Below are positions 1-12,600 of a DNA stretch of 64,000 nt, in pieces; the stretch's first letter is position 1; every line of letters starts with the position of its first letter. The notes beneath the pieces were generated by a model, which ran no database searches, was not told the origin of the DNA, and saw only the letters and a list, made by a program, of their open reading frames with translations. This DNA comes from Diphasiastrum complanatum. Lineage: Eukaryota > Streptophyta > Lycopodiopsida > Lycopodiales > Lycopodiaceae. The position numbers and the translations under genes are program-made. The DNA lies in assembly GCA_029204225.1 (NCBI GenBank), contig MU832249.1, positions 16,932 to 80,931 on the forward strand. Direction: 5' to 3'.

Positions 1-1067
1 AAGTCACTTTCAACTATAAACTACTGTGGTCATTGAGTTGAATATATTTCTCAAGAGATTTATAATAAAAATTATAAGCTCAATAAATGACTGCTCTCAC
101 AAACATGTAAAAAATCACTAAATCAAATGAAAGTGGTGCTAGCCCTTGTGCACTGAATTGCATCAGAATCACCTTAACATAGTTCACAGTCTTAGGTGCA
201 GCCTCAGTTGCAAGATGTACTTTTATATCCTGCCCAAGACGAATAATCCAAGAAAATGTCATTGCTAATAAAAGCACATCACTATGTCTATACTTGCATT
301 TGGAATGTCCTTTTCTAACTAAAAGACATGAGAACTTGAAGTAAGAATATACTCCGACCAATAAGATATTGAAGCATTGAAGCAAATAGTATCATCATCT
401 ACAACTTTGATTTTAAATAAATAGATGACATCATAGAACCTTGATTTCAAGAAAATCTTGGCAAATAAAGAGATTGAAGAAGAGTCATTGCCATACTAAG
501 CCTATCTGGTTAGCTCTAGAGTTTTGTAAACATTCTGGATAGATTTTAAAAGAGAAAAAAAAGGAAGAAGCGGTACCCCATACTTGGTTGTGAACACCAA
601 GTGCTCCAATTGGACTGCAAATATCATCAATTTGCAATGTTGGTAAAAAGGCGAACAAATGCTAAAGCTATTTTGGAAGACATCAGCTCTCTCTCTCGAT
701 TTTCACCTCACGAAGCACTTGATACAAAAAAAACTTAACCACTTGAGCACAAATCTTAAATAAAAGGAGATTTTTGATGATTCCCAGCTTGAAAGATTAT
801 TTTAACATTCTGATTCCCGAGAAACTAAATCCCATAGTTTTGACTAATATACTTTTATGCTTGGAAAATTAGTGTTCCAAAGTCACGACGTGAGCAAGCA
901 CAAAAAAGCTACCTTCAGAATAACCGATGAAGGCATCTGCTCTGCGTCTGTCTAGTGTGGTCAGGCCAACCGAACAGGAACAGTACCAAGCAACAAGAAG
1001 AAGCAAGACAGGGAAAAGATGATGAGAAAATAGGAACATAACACAACCCAAGAAGAACGTCATGGCA

Positions 1068-1125
<58 letters not shown>

Positions 1126-4100
1126 TTATAGGCCGGCCACGAGAGAGTAACGCACACCCACAGCACGTGTCCTTGTCCATTGGCCCTTAAGGCCTCCTCT
1201 GTCCTCGTCCATCGGCCCTTAGGGCCTCTTCACATGGAAACCCGTTACCCATGCCTGATCTCATCCTGTTTTCCACCACCCCTTGGAGCACAACACTTGT
1301 TCTCACAAATGGGTCGCTTGATGGGTCCAAGAACCTTTGATATTTTCAACAATCGATTCGTTACAAGTCTCACTTTTTGCTTCTTTCAAAGGTGTTGGTC
1401 TTATTTGCATAGCTTCCACTATTTCAACTGCTTTTTTAGGAAGTTGTGCCCTAGTTGTTTTTGCACTTATTTCTCAGTTTTGGCAAGGTAGCCAGCTTAT
1501 TCTTCTTGATTCAATAGCTCATGTGAAAACGGGTAGTTTTCCTTTTCAACAACATCTTCGTGCAGCCAAGGACCTCATCCCTCCACCTATGCGAGCTTCT
1601 TTGCCTCCCTTTGAGACTTTGCTCAATCATTAACAAACTCATTTTCAAAAGTATATCAGGTGTTAGTGCTTGGCTTGTTGCACGTCCTGTTATTCTGCTC
1701 TTGTGTCTTTCTTCAGGTTGCTTGTCACAACTCTTCTTTTAGATTGGGGCTTTCTCATCCGATGTTGGTGGCTTTGACAAAATGTTCCTCTAGCCATCCC
1801 CTTTATTCTCTTGGCACACATCTTGTGCGTTGCCTATTAGGCTCATATTCACCAAGGGATGGATCCCAACAAAAGAGACTAAACGGGAATGGCACCATTG
1901 CTAATTAGTAATCGTATCATACGAAGATAGCCAAGCATCATGATGGTCGATTCGAGAGATGTTCCATTTGGCTAAATTGTGCTCCCCAAGCGATATGGGC
2001 ATTTCAGGCACACGAGAGTACGATCACAAGGAGGGTGGATTATTTACATACCTTTTTCTAACTAAAGGCTTTTGCTTAAGGAGGTTGGGAATGTCTTTGG
2101 AGCTCTTGACAACCAGCAATAAAGTATTCCTCACGGGAATTTGAAGTGCTCATAAAAAAAAAGACATTGCTACGGTCAATGCATCTTCATCGCGGTCTCA
2201 GACTCTATATTCCCAAGTGCCCGTCAAAATTCACTTGCCATACCCACTACCTTTTTTCCAAAAGTGCATATTGTGTCTAGGTAGAGGGGTCTGTTCCTCC
2301 TCACATTGCAAAGAAGTCATGTGATAATAGATTATACGTATTGTTCTCTCTATTGAACAATGGTATTTCTTTAGCCCTCGGGCCTAGATATTTTGCTAGA
2401 CAATTTCGAAGGAAGCCGTGACTATTAATCATATGTGAATTCTAATCATGACGGTTTATTTTGACCATCACGATAGAATTTCAACTCTTCTGTTTTAAAG
2501 AGGTCGAGATATAGACCAAAGCATTCAAAACGAGAAGTGATATATTTTGATAACCATTATTAACCAATTGAAAGTGACAAATATTAACTAGCGTTCACTC
2601 ATAAACTGAAAAGCATTGAAATTTTCTCCAAATGTAATACAAACATACTAGCATCCACTTTTCACTCTTTGCAAAGAAACTGGCTCGATAGCATGCGTAA
2701 AGCACAAGGATTTAGCAATGTACCTCAGTGTATCGAGGGGTAATCTTTGCCAAGTCATGAGTCCACCTTGTCCATTATAGCTTACTCGTCTCAAGAAGAA
2801 CCACTCTATTAGGAATTCACACACCACCTTCGAATGTAGGCTCATTGAGAACTTAGAACAAGTAAGGCTTCTAAAAGTATTTATTGGGTTAGATAAGAAT
2901 GCAACCCATAATAAAAAGGAGTGGGTATTACAATATAGGCTTGGATGGAAGAACATGACCAACACTTAACCATTGTGAACATATTCTAGGGATTGAAAGT
3001 ATGTGATGGAAATCATACCCAACCATTGTGAACAAACTCTAGGGAATGAAAGTCTCTGATGGAAATCACAAGACAATGCATAATGAATTACCACATTGCT
3101 TTACGAAACAAAACTGACACGAGACAATTATCCATCAATCTTCTTGAAAATCATCCGTGGCATAAGCAAAGCTAGCAAAAAAGTTTCAAACTAACCTTAT
3201 AAAAAACCCACAAACCTATTTTGGAATCGATAAAAGGTTAAAATAAACCTTTAAACCTAAAATTTATAACTAAAAGCAGTTGATTTTGAGCCATGTAAAA
3301 AACTTATAAATATAAAATGAAGTGGTAAAAAATGAATTTCAACAATTGAGCTATTTGTATTTGTCAGTTCTTTGCGAGCACTGGGCCTTATGAGTGGCAA
3401 AAAGAGAAGTCCAATCATCAGCTATGTGTGTTGTTGATGATACTTTTCTAACAATTGGTGTTGTAGAGGGATGTCTTCTTTCTCCATCAATAGAGGACAC
3501 CTTCTAACCAACTACAAAGTTCGAGGTTGCAGGTCTCTCTCTTGGAGCACTGGCTACATGAGAACTTCTTGGCTTGCATACGTGCTTCAACAGCAGCCCT
3601 TTCAACGGTGGCTCTTTCTACAGCTCTTTCACGGTAGCTCTCTATGTAGCAGCACGTTCTTTTGCTTCAAGCCTCTACAACAGCCTTTTAATACCTCGAA
3701 GGGGTGGTCGCAAATTGAGAGTGTGTGAAAGGGGCTTGCTTTCTATATCTTCAAACAATTTCCATTTAATATCAAAGCATCTCACTTCTTGAAGATGATA
3801 ATGGAGATGGAGAACAAGTCAAGTTTGCGGCTTTTTTCCTTGTATTAGCCTTTGTAATTACAATTTTCTCACACGTTTTCCATGATACATCAATAGTTTG
3901 TGACTCTAAAAGTGGTGGAGAATACTACACATCCCACAAGGCTATAACTCAACCTCCAAACTGTAGGCCCAAGGCCATCAGGTTGTTTGAAAAAAGCCCA
4001 CATTCGTAAGAGACAACAAATACTTCCTCTTGTATAGTTTTAGCCTTGCTATGGAATCTTGAAAAATATTTGATTGGAGAAGCTTCAAGTCCAACAAAAT

Positions 4101-6300
4101 CTCCAGTTTATGATCAATGATGCAGGCTTTCAAAGCACAATCCTAATGTTGTTGATTCTTATATCATATGGGTTGATCAGAGAAGCAACTGATGTTGATC
4201 TTGATGCTTGCATTTCAAATGTGATACTGCAATAAATGTACAGTTAGTCAGTTTACTGTTTTTAGTAGTGATCGGGACGTGAGCCACTATCGTTATATCA
4301 GTTGGGCACTTGTCCCGTAGCCGGCTACTTGGGTTAGCCGAGTAGCCACACATAGGAAAAATTAGCTTGTATAGAGTTATATACAGTACTTGTTATACTC
4401 AAGGGCATGTCATCACATCTCTAAAATAATCGCAATATGCAACCCTACCATATTAAATACGTAGTCACATTCATATTACAGCCTCTAAATAATGTAGCAA
4501 GATGAATTTATGACCCCAAAAAAGTGTTCAACCAAAGAAACAAATCCATCTATTTTTGAGAGGAAGAGTTGGAATAGGAAAAAAATCACAATATTTTTGA
4601 TAAAACAAGATCTACAGGCTTTTTTTTTTTTTTTTTTTTTTTGAAAAAAGCACCTAAACATCATCAATAAAAACATTTTCCAATTCAACTTGCAAGAACA
4701 TGGACGATACATCAACCATAAAGGATTAATAATCATGAATAGTAATAAAATACATCAATACATGGCCTAACCTTTAGTGTACCATCAAGAATCAAGTGCA
4801 CTAGTGATCTATGCCTCATACAATAGTTATAACAAAAAACTTCAATATTGGTCAAAAGGCGAAACAAAAATTACAAAGATTGCATGACAAAACTTGTTCC
4901 TAGCATCACCCAATATATAAACACACATTTCATCATACACTAGTTTTTTTTACACAACATTGCTAGAACAAGGTGATTGTTATATCACGAGAAGCTTTGT
5001 CTTACACAAATCATTCATATCATTGAAAAATAAAAAAACAAATATTGCATGTCTAGAGAATAAATTTCTCATTTTAATGCTCAAACTCACTTAGTGTGAC
5101 AATTCAGCTCTTAGCAAATTGTAACAATAGCTTACCGCTATTACAACAAATCTTAGAATATCACCTTAATCTTATATCAACCAAGTAATGAAGTAAGATA
5201 TATCATGTTTACAATAAACGAGCTAGAATGATATAAGCACACATCATATTTCATAGCTATGATAACTTTTTGTTTGCCAATCGATACATGTCAAACACTC
5301 CACAAAGCCACAGAAGTTAACAACACAGACAATAAAATGAAAAATGAAAGGCTCAACAAAATAAAACTAATCTACATGCACATAATAGCTACCTACAAGC
5401 ATCCAACAACAAAAACAAAAAGGCCACCTACAAAATTCCAAAAACAAAAACAAAAATGACACGATAATGGTACATAATATGCCACGATAATAATAAATAA
5501 TGTGCTACAAATAGTACATACAAATGCTCTTGCAACTGCATTAGGTGGTTATATTCATGATATTTCAAAACCTAGTCCAACTATTTATCGACTCTAGAAC
5601 TTTAGGTTTGAACATGGACTATAACTTTACGCAACTCACAACTTGATCGTATATGGACAAATTGCAATTATCAATTAACGACATTTTGAATCATCTTACG
5701 TATACTGGTTCGAATCAACCACATCTATTATTGCAGAAATAACATTGTCAAGCAATAATGTGGTCACAAACTAATTTGACAATCAATATAGTTCTCATAT
5801 TTCTTAATTCAATATATCTTCAAACATTTCCTGAGTAGAATTATGTTTTATTGGCACTATCGTAACTAATACAACCAACTTTACAAGCTATACAATTTTC
5901 ATCACTCTTATCCAACTCTAGTACTACTAATGACCAGGAGTGCATGAGGACAATTCTCACTCTTATCCAACTCTACTAAGGGCCTCTTTCCATGTGGCTA
6001 GGGCGCTACGCCACGCTTTCACCTGCCCGAAAGGGTCACTCATTCTCTCCAACACCTAATTTTCGAGAATTCTTCAAACCTGCTCGCTTGTTGATCCACT
6101 CGTGATGTTTTCAAACGTGACCATGCCGGGGTGAACGGGTCACATTGAAAGACATCGTAATGATGAGAAATGAAATTAGGATTTGCATTTTCTTGAAGAT
6201 GAAATGTTATTTTGGTTGAATTTAGATGAGTTTTAAAGTATCACAAAAATCCACCATGTGACAAGCCCCCTTTGGAGCCCACATGAAATGGTCTTGTTTG
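1..6300. other. Intergenic, no supportable gene
   Basis: AT-rich sequence with only short open frames that lack recognisable motifs. It contains a CT microsatellite (1074-1122), a poly-T run near 4619-4642 and A-rich low-complexity sequence around 5400-5460. The open frames near 1337-1633 and 2648-2965 looked longest, but I could not relate them to any family. They may be decayed transposon pieces. Confidence 0.6.
1074..1122. repeat. (CT)n microsatellite
   Basis: Uninterrupted CT dinucleotide run of about 24 units. It makes spurious Arg-Glu repeat frames on the opposite strand. Confidence 0.95.
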
Positions 6301-6348
6301 GCGTGAAACCATGGCCTTAGTGCTCAAGGAAGGAAGGAAGGAAGGAAG

Positions 6349-6349
<1 letters not shown>

Positions 6350-6380
<31 letters not shown>
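6350..6380 (+). repeat. (GA)n microsatellite in 5' leader
   Basis: GGAAGG-type repeats run into a GA run and then a G-rich stretch just 20 bases before the chosen start of the Rossmann gene. The run is open in the gene's frame back to an ATG at 6311, so its length decides whether that upstream ATG is in frame. Confidence 0.9.
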
Positions 6381-6387
<7 letters not shown>

Positions 6388-6400
6388 AGGGCGGAGAGAT

Positions 6401-6600
6401 ATGGCGATGGGGATGGCCTGCTGTAGCACATTCCTCTACGACTCTGCTGCTGCATTACCATCATCATCATTATCCATGGCTGCAGCTACTATCTCGCATT
6501 TTTCTGCTTCTTCTTGGAGCCCGGGTTCTTTGCTGCATCGTGTCTCAGCTCAGGGGCGTTTGGCTGCAACATTCGTCTCCTCGCCATCAGGTCGCACTCG
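6401..6600 (+). CDS. Rossmann gene exon 1 (transit peptide)
   Basis: Starts MAMGMACC and is rich in Ser and Ala. Donor GTATTC at 6601 leaves two bases (CG) that join the first base of exon 2 to make Arg. The alternative donor GTCGCA at 6591 gives the wrong phase. Confidence 0.85.
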
Positions 6601-9600
6601 GTATTCCCTCAAAAAAGCTCACTATCTACCACTTTGTCACCTCTCCTGAAGTACATTCGGTTTGTTTTGAATGCTTAGCACTCTGTGTGGCCACTAGCCA
6701 CCTGTCTGTGCTTCTATGCTTATCATGAGCAGCTCACTTGCAGCTGATAAAGAATTGCTTAAGAGTATCTCTTTCTCTCCATCATACGTTGAAAATAATT
6801 GACCTTTTATAATAGCCCAAGTCAGAATCAGCTGCTTCCTAATATTAGTAGCCCACCAATTTTATAATCTACAATTAGGAGCCATTCATACGTTTTGATT
6901 CTAAAATCATCTTACACTTTGTTAAGCCTTTATGTTTCATATGCTTTTTCAATAGTTTTATTAGAAAGTGCTGGTTATTACGTGATTTTAGCACTTTTGA
7001 AAGGTGTGCTTGTATTATAGAAAGTTCTGGCCCGATGGCATTCTGGATATCGCCCCCTGCTCTAGGTTCTTAAACCCCAGAAAGTTCCCAGGGCCGGAGT
7101 TTTCCACGGCATAGAAGGCATTGTGAGTCCCTGTGTTACCACAAATATGTACTACATCCAAGTAATTTTTTTTTCGATATTGCTTGTTTCCATCGAGTTG
7201 GTTCATCCATCTATCGCTGACTTACAGGCATACTGAGCATCTGTCCTTAAGCAGGATTTTGTGCTTAACACACTCCTGATTAATACACAAAGTAATTCGC
7301 AGAATGTTTTTATCTGTATATCAATACTTTTGAGTCAGGTATTAAATATTTCATTTGCACCCTGATAAAACAAAGTGGGTGAACTAAGGTTCCGTCCTTG
7401 CTAGCATGATCACCGACCCAAATCAAGGGCCAGTTCAGTTATGTTCAGTTATATAATCGTAGCAGAGTGCCTTCTGTTCTCCTCATTTATAACATAGGGG
7501 TAGTTTCACTTTATCTCATTCTCCCTGAGTTTGTTCAATCTCACTTGTTTGGCTGATCCACTCATGTTGAAAGCCTCCTTGGACCTGCGGCAACTAGATG
7601 AAGGGAAGATTAATTGATCTGGAGACACATGTTGATGCCTCCATTTCGCATCCTTGGGCCATCTAAGTACCTTGACAGACCTTCACGTTTCTCTTCATGA
7701 TGGGGGCTTTGTGAAATTGATGTGTGCTTGGCTTTTCCAACATAGAACGACCAAATTAAAGCTAGTTGTGATTGGCCAACTTTTCCAGTCACAAAAAGTT
7801 GTTCTTGTCTTACAAATAACTCCATAAAACCAAGCTATAACACAAATGGCAATTCTAGATTGAGTATTTTTTGGATTAGGACAGAAGGAAAATCAGATTT
7901 GAAGCATGTAGGGAATTCGAGAATGCAAGGAAAGCAAATTTTCTTATGTGGTCCAATTCAATATCTTGGAGAGATATGTTAATGTTAGAACTTCACAAAA
8001 TTGGTGTGTTGTAAATTCAGGGTTTGAAAAAGGGATGATCATGTGAATGTCAAATAGACGGGTTCTTGATTTATGACCTCGAGGAATACATTTCTGAAGA
8101 GAGAAAGCAAGTAGCTAGCATACCTTTTCAACAAGAAAGATGCATAAGGAGGTTCAGTTACAGCAATCTTCCCTTTGCTTAGATCTCTTTTCTTCATTAA
8201 AGGCGAGAACTGAGACTTCTCTTTGAGCCTCCTTGTCTTAGATGCCAAATGTGTCTTCTGCCTTCACCATCTTGCAACCATAAAAAAAAGAAAGAAGGAA
8301 AATTTGAGCTACATTCTGTGCTGGCTGAAGAAGAACCATTATGAAGTTTTGCTACTTGTTGATTCAGCTGGTTAATCTGCAAAAGCGTTCTTCCATATTC
8401 ATCTCTTATCTTCTATATTCTTGATTGTTTTCACAGTAGTCATTCTGTCCATTCTTGAGTAGGAAATTTCCTATGCTGCAGCATGTTTAGTTGATTCTTT
8501 TTATCTTGTTTTAGCTTCGGTCACATTTCTATGAAAGAGAGGTCATAGTGTTTTCCCTTGTACATGCAGGAAAAAATCAAAACTCCTATACCCTGTCAGC
8601 AGTGTTGCAGACTACTCTGCTCCAATCGACGTTGTGGCCGATGTCAAAACAGAAAAGGTTGCTATTGATCTTCTTTTGCCTTGCGGTATATCCACATTTT
8701 GTTGCTTACAATAGGTGACTGCTGGATTTCTTTCCTCTACAGATGGAAAAATATGTCTGATGAGGGTTATTTTGCAGCTAGTGGTACTAGGAGGAAGTGG
8801 TTTTGTGGGCTCAGCTGTGGTAAAAACTGCAGTCAATCAGGGGATCGAAGTCGTTAGCCTCAGCAGGTACTTCCCTTTATGAATCATGATGAAGACTTTA
8901 TAGTGCTATTTGAGATATATGTTTCTGCAGCATAGTATTCAATTTGATTTTTGGATGTTTTAAGTTCTTGTATCACCTCGTAGAAAAACCATTTTGAACT
9001 TCGGACACTCTCATTGCTATACTAGATTCACGTTTTCTTTTGCAGAAGAGAAAGTAGACATTGATGTCTATGCGTTAGTTTAGTCTTTTGAATTCTTTCG
9101 TGGACTGATAACCTTCTAAGACACCGCTGTTTGTCTATTGATATAGGATATTCCAGCTAGATATTAGTGAAACAAACATATATGTGTCAATTCCTTCTTT
9201 GCACAACGGTTTTCCCTGTTTCTCTTGGCATTGATAGTGCATATATGATGTGGGCTTAGGGTAGGTTACATGTACCACACATTTATGGGACTCGGGAGAA
9301 GTCATAGGCTCACTGTTCAATCCCGTGGATGTCCTGAGCTTACCATAATCAATTCCAAGTTGTTGTCCACTGTTTGGATGAGTATGCACATTTAGCTTGG
9401 TTAGGACTAGCTTAGGACCCAGCAAGACTATCTGTCTAAACTTTATCATAATTAATTTAAGTGGTTGTCTGCTGTTTGGATGAGTATGCACATTTAGCTT
9501 GCTTCGGACCCATCAAGATTGTCGGTTTAAACTTTAAATATATCCTACTTGGCTTGGAGCAAGAGCTTGGTGGGGTGATTCTTTGGTCTCTAAGCTCTTC

Positions 9601-12600
9601 CCAAAATAATGATTTTTTCGAGAGGATTTGGTTGCAAGGTAAGTGCACTACCAAGTTTGATAAATCAAGCTCTTGGAAAGCGATTTTGGAATTTGCCTTC
9701 GCCAAAAAAATTTGCAATTTGCCTTTGCTTTTTTGCTTTTTGAATGTAAGGCAAAATTTCAGCCCTCAAAGGGGCTACTGCTCTTGGTTAAAGGCTGAAA
9801 GTATTGCTTTTCAAAAAGTTGGATTTGAGTTCTTGTTCGGCAAGGAGATAAAAGATTCTTGAAGGCCTACACCAAGGATCCAAGACTAGGTAGCTGAAAC
9901 AAGAAAACAAAAGGGAATCGGATGGTGGATAAACCAACCCAACCAAACCTAGATCGATGGGATCTAGCCCCCAAGCTATGGATCAATCACACTCAATAGG
10001 AGAGAGGAATCACACCAGCATCATTTAGCTACAATCACCAAAATCAAGCATTCACTAGTGACAGCCCTATGGGTATACTTATATCCTCCAACGCCCATGA
10101 ACCACTAGTAGTCGCTATGACGCCTCACTAGACACATCAGCAGCCTAACTGGGCCACCTCATCCGCTTCTCCTATGGTTGAGTTTTAGCCTTTCAAACCA
10201 ATTATGACTTTAATTCTATGAGGGCCCCAACCCCTCATAATCATAATTAATTTACGGGTCGAGGTAGGCCTACCTCCTTACATGATAATCATCCGAGATC
10301 AGTCCAAATTTGGTATGACAGTCGTCCCCCCTTATTCAAGTTTTGTGCTCAAAACTTGAAGTTAGGAGTTCCTTTTCAGGCTACCTTCCTATTCCCAATA
10401 GTCATCATCGTCTGGTATGAGCTTTCCATCGAACCAGATGCTCGATAACTATACGATTTCACAATCGTTTAGTTCTTGTATCCAAGATCCTTTCAAATTC
10501 AAGTGGAGTCACACCTGATGATTCTTCTGACAGGTTCAATCGATCTCCAGAACAGATCCCCTTCACGTAGAATTTTCTGTGAAAAGTTTTTACACTTGGT
10601 GTGTGTGGTCGGGCTAGGGATTGAACCTAGGACCTCCCCCATTCCGGTGGGGTGCTCTACCATTGAGCTACCCGTCCATTTGTGTTCCTAGAGTGTTGTG
10701 CAAGGGCTATAGCCTATGAGCTCGTCAAAGGTTGGCAATCTTTGTGCTTACTTCTAGAATGAAATCTAGGGTTGGCTGACAAGGCAATGGCACTTTGATT
10801 ATCACAAAATAATAATGTCGGAGCATATTGATTCAGACTGATATCTGAAAGTAAGTTTTTTAACCAAATTGCTTCCTTTGTAGCTTGTGAGGCTGCGATA
10901 TACTTTGATTCTGTAAAAGATAGAGCTATCGAAGATTGCTTTCGACCGTTCTAGGAAATGGGACCATTGTTAAGGAAGAATGTAAATCAAGAAGGGGATT
11001 TACGAGTGTGTACATCTCCTGCCCAACTTACATCTGTGAAACCAATGAGTAAATTGAGTTTGTCGTTGTCGATTGCTCCATAACAAATGCAAAAGTCCAT
11101 AGTAGCTCGAAGATATTTCATGACTCTGATAAGAGCCTTCCAATGTGTCATACCAGGGTTAGTCATAAACTGACTTAAGGAGCTGACTGCAAAAGCTATG
11201 TCTGGCATGGTACAGATCATTGCGTACATAAGAGATCCTATTATCGATTGATAAGGATACTCACGCATCTGCTCCTTCTCTTCGATTGTTTGGGGACATT
11301 GGTCCTTTGACAATTTGAGATCTGGTTCCATTGGTGAGAGAGCTATCTTGCAATTAACCAGATTATATCTGACTAACATATTGTAGATGTACCTCTACTG
11401 AGTAATGTAGAGCAACCTCTGATTTCTGTCTCTGTGGATTTGAATACCAAGGCAGAAATGAGCTTCGCCTAGATCGGTCATGTTGAATCCATAAGATAGC
11501 ATTGTCTTGCCTTCTTTTATCAGATCGATACTGTTGTCGAAGAGCAATGTGTCGTCCACATATAAAGTGATAATGATAAAAGACTGCTGCACTGTCTTGA
11601 AGTAAACATTTGAATCTGAAGAGCTTGGTATATAGCCGTGATCAATAAGGAAAGTATTGATCCTTTGAAACCATGCTCGAGCAAATTGCTTCAAGCCATA
11701 AAGTGCTTGCACATGATTGTGTTTACCTTCGATAATATACCTTCAAGTTGCACCATGTAAATGTCTTCTTCAATAACTCCATTGAGATATGTTGTCTGTA
11801 CATCCATTTGATGTATTTCCAAATCTGCTGCAGCAGCAAATGATAATAAAAGTCGAATAGAAGAATGCTTGACTATTGGACTGAAGGTCTCAGTATAATC
11901 GACGTTGTATACCTGAGAAAATCCTCTGGCGGCAAGTCGGGCTTTTCTTCTGTCGATACTTCCGTCTGCTTTGTACTTGACTTTGAAAATCCATTTGCAA
12001 CCAACTACGTTTCTGCTAGCAGGTAATTTCATAATTGTCCATGTCTGGTTTTTGATAAGAGATGAATACTCTTTATCCATAGCTTCTTTCCAGATATCAG
12101 ATAGGGCTGACCGAGTGCCTCTTCGACAGTCATCGGCTCCTGAACAATAAAGGTAATGAAATACTTTGCATCTAGCATTGATGGAGTTTGCATAGGTCCA
12201 CATATATCTGAATGGAAAACATCTAACAGACCTTTTGCTGCATGCCTATGACTCGATTTAAAAGGAATCCTAGTCTACTTTCCAAGAATGCAGCTATGGC
12301 AGACAGGGAGATCGACTTTGCCAGAAGGATGGTCGAGATCAAGTGCTAGGGATTGTCTGGACATGTTCAAAACAAATGCATAATCCAAGTGTCGTAAGCG
12401 ATGATGCCATAGTAATGCTTTATTGACAAGAACAAAGGTTTTCAAGGCTTGACTAGAATCAGAATAACAATGTGCCAATCTATATCAGTATCCATGCCTC
12501 TTTCTGAGTGCAAGGATCTTATTACTCCTATCGATAATTCTGCATTGATCAGACTCGACCTTAATCTGTAATTCTACTTATTGATAACAGGTTTGTAGAG

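Noticed and set aside
869-1180. Arg-Glu repeat protein on minus
   Set aside because: The repeat is only the translation of the CT microsatellite.
1337-1633. 98-codon frame considered as a small membrane protein
   Set aside because: Hydrophobic in part but no family match, no splice or promoter support, and it overlaps other random frames.
6591-6596. Alternative exon 1 donor CAG|GTCGCA
   Set aside because: It leaves one base and puts exon 2 in the wrong frame; the GTATTC donor at 6601 fits.
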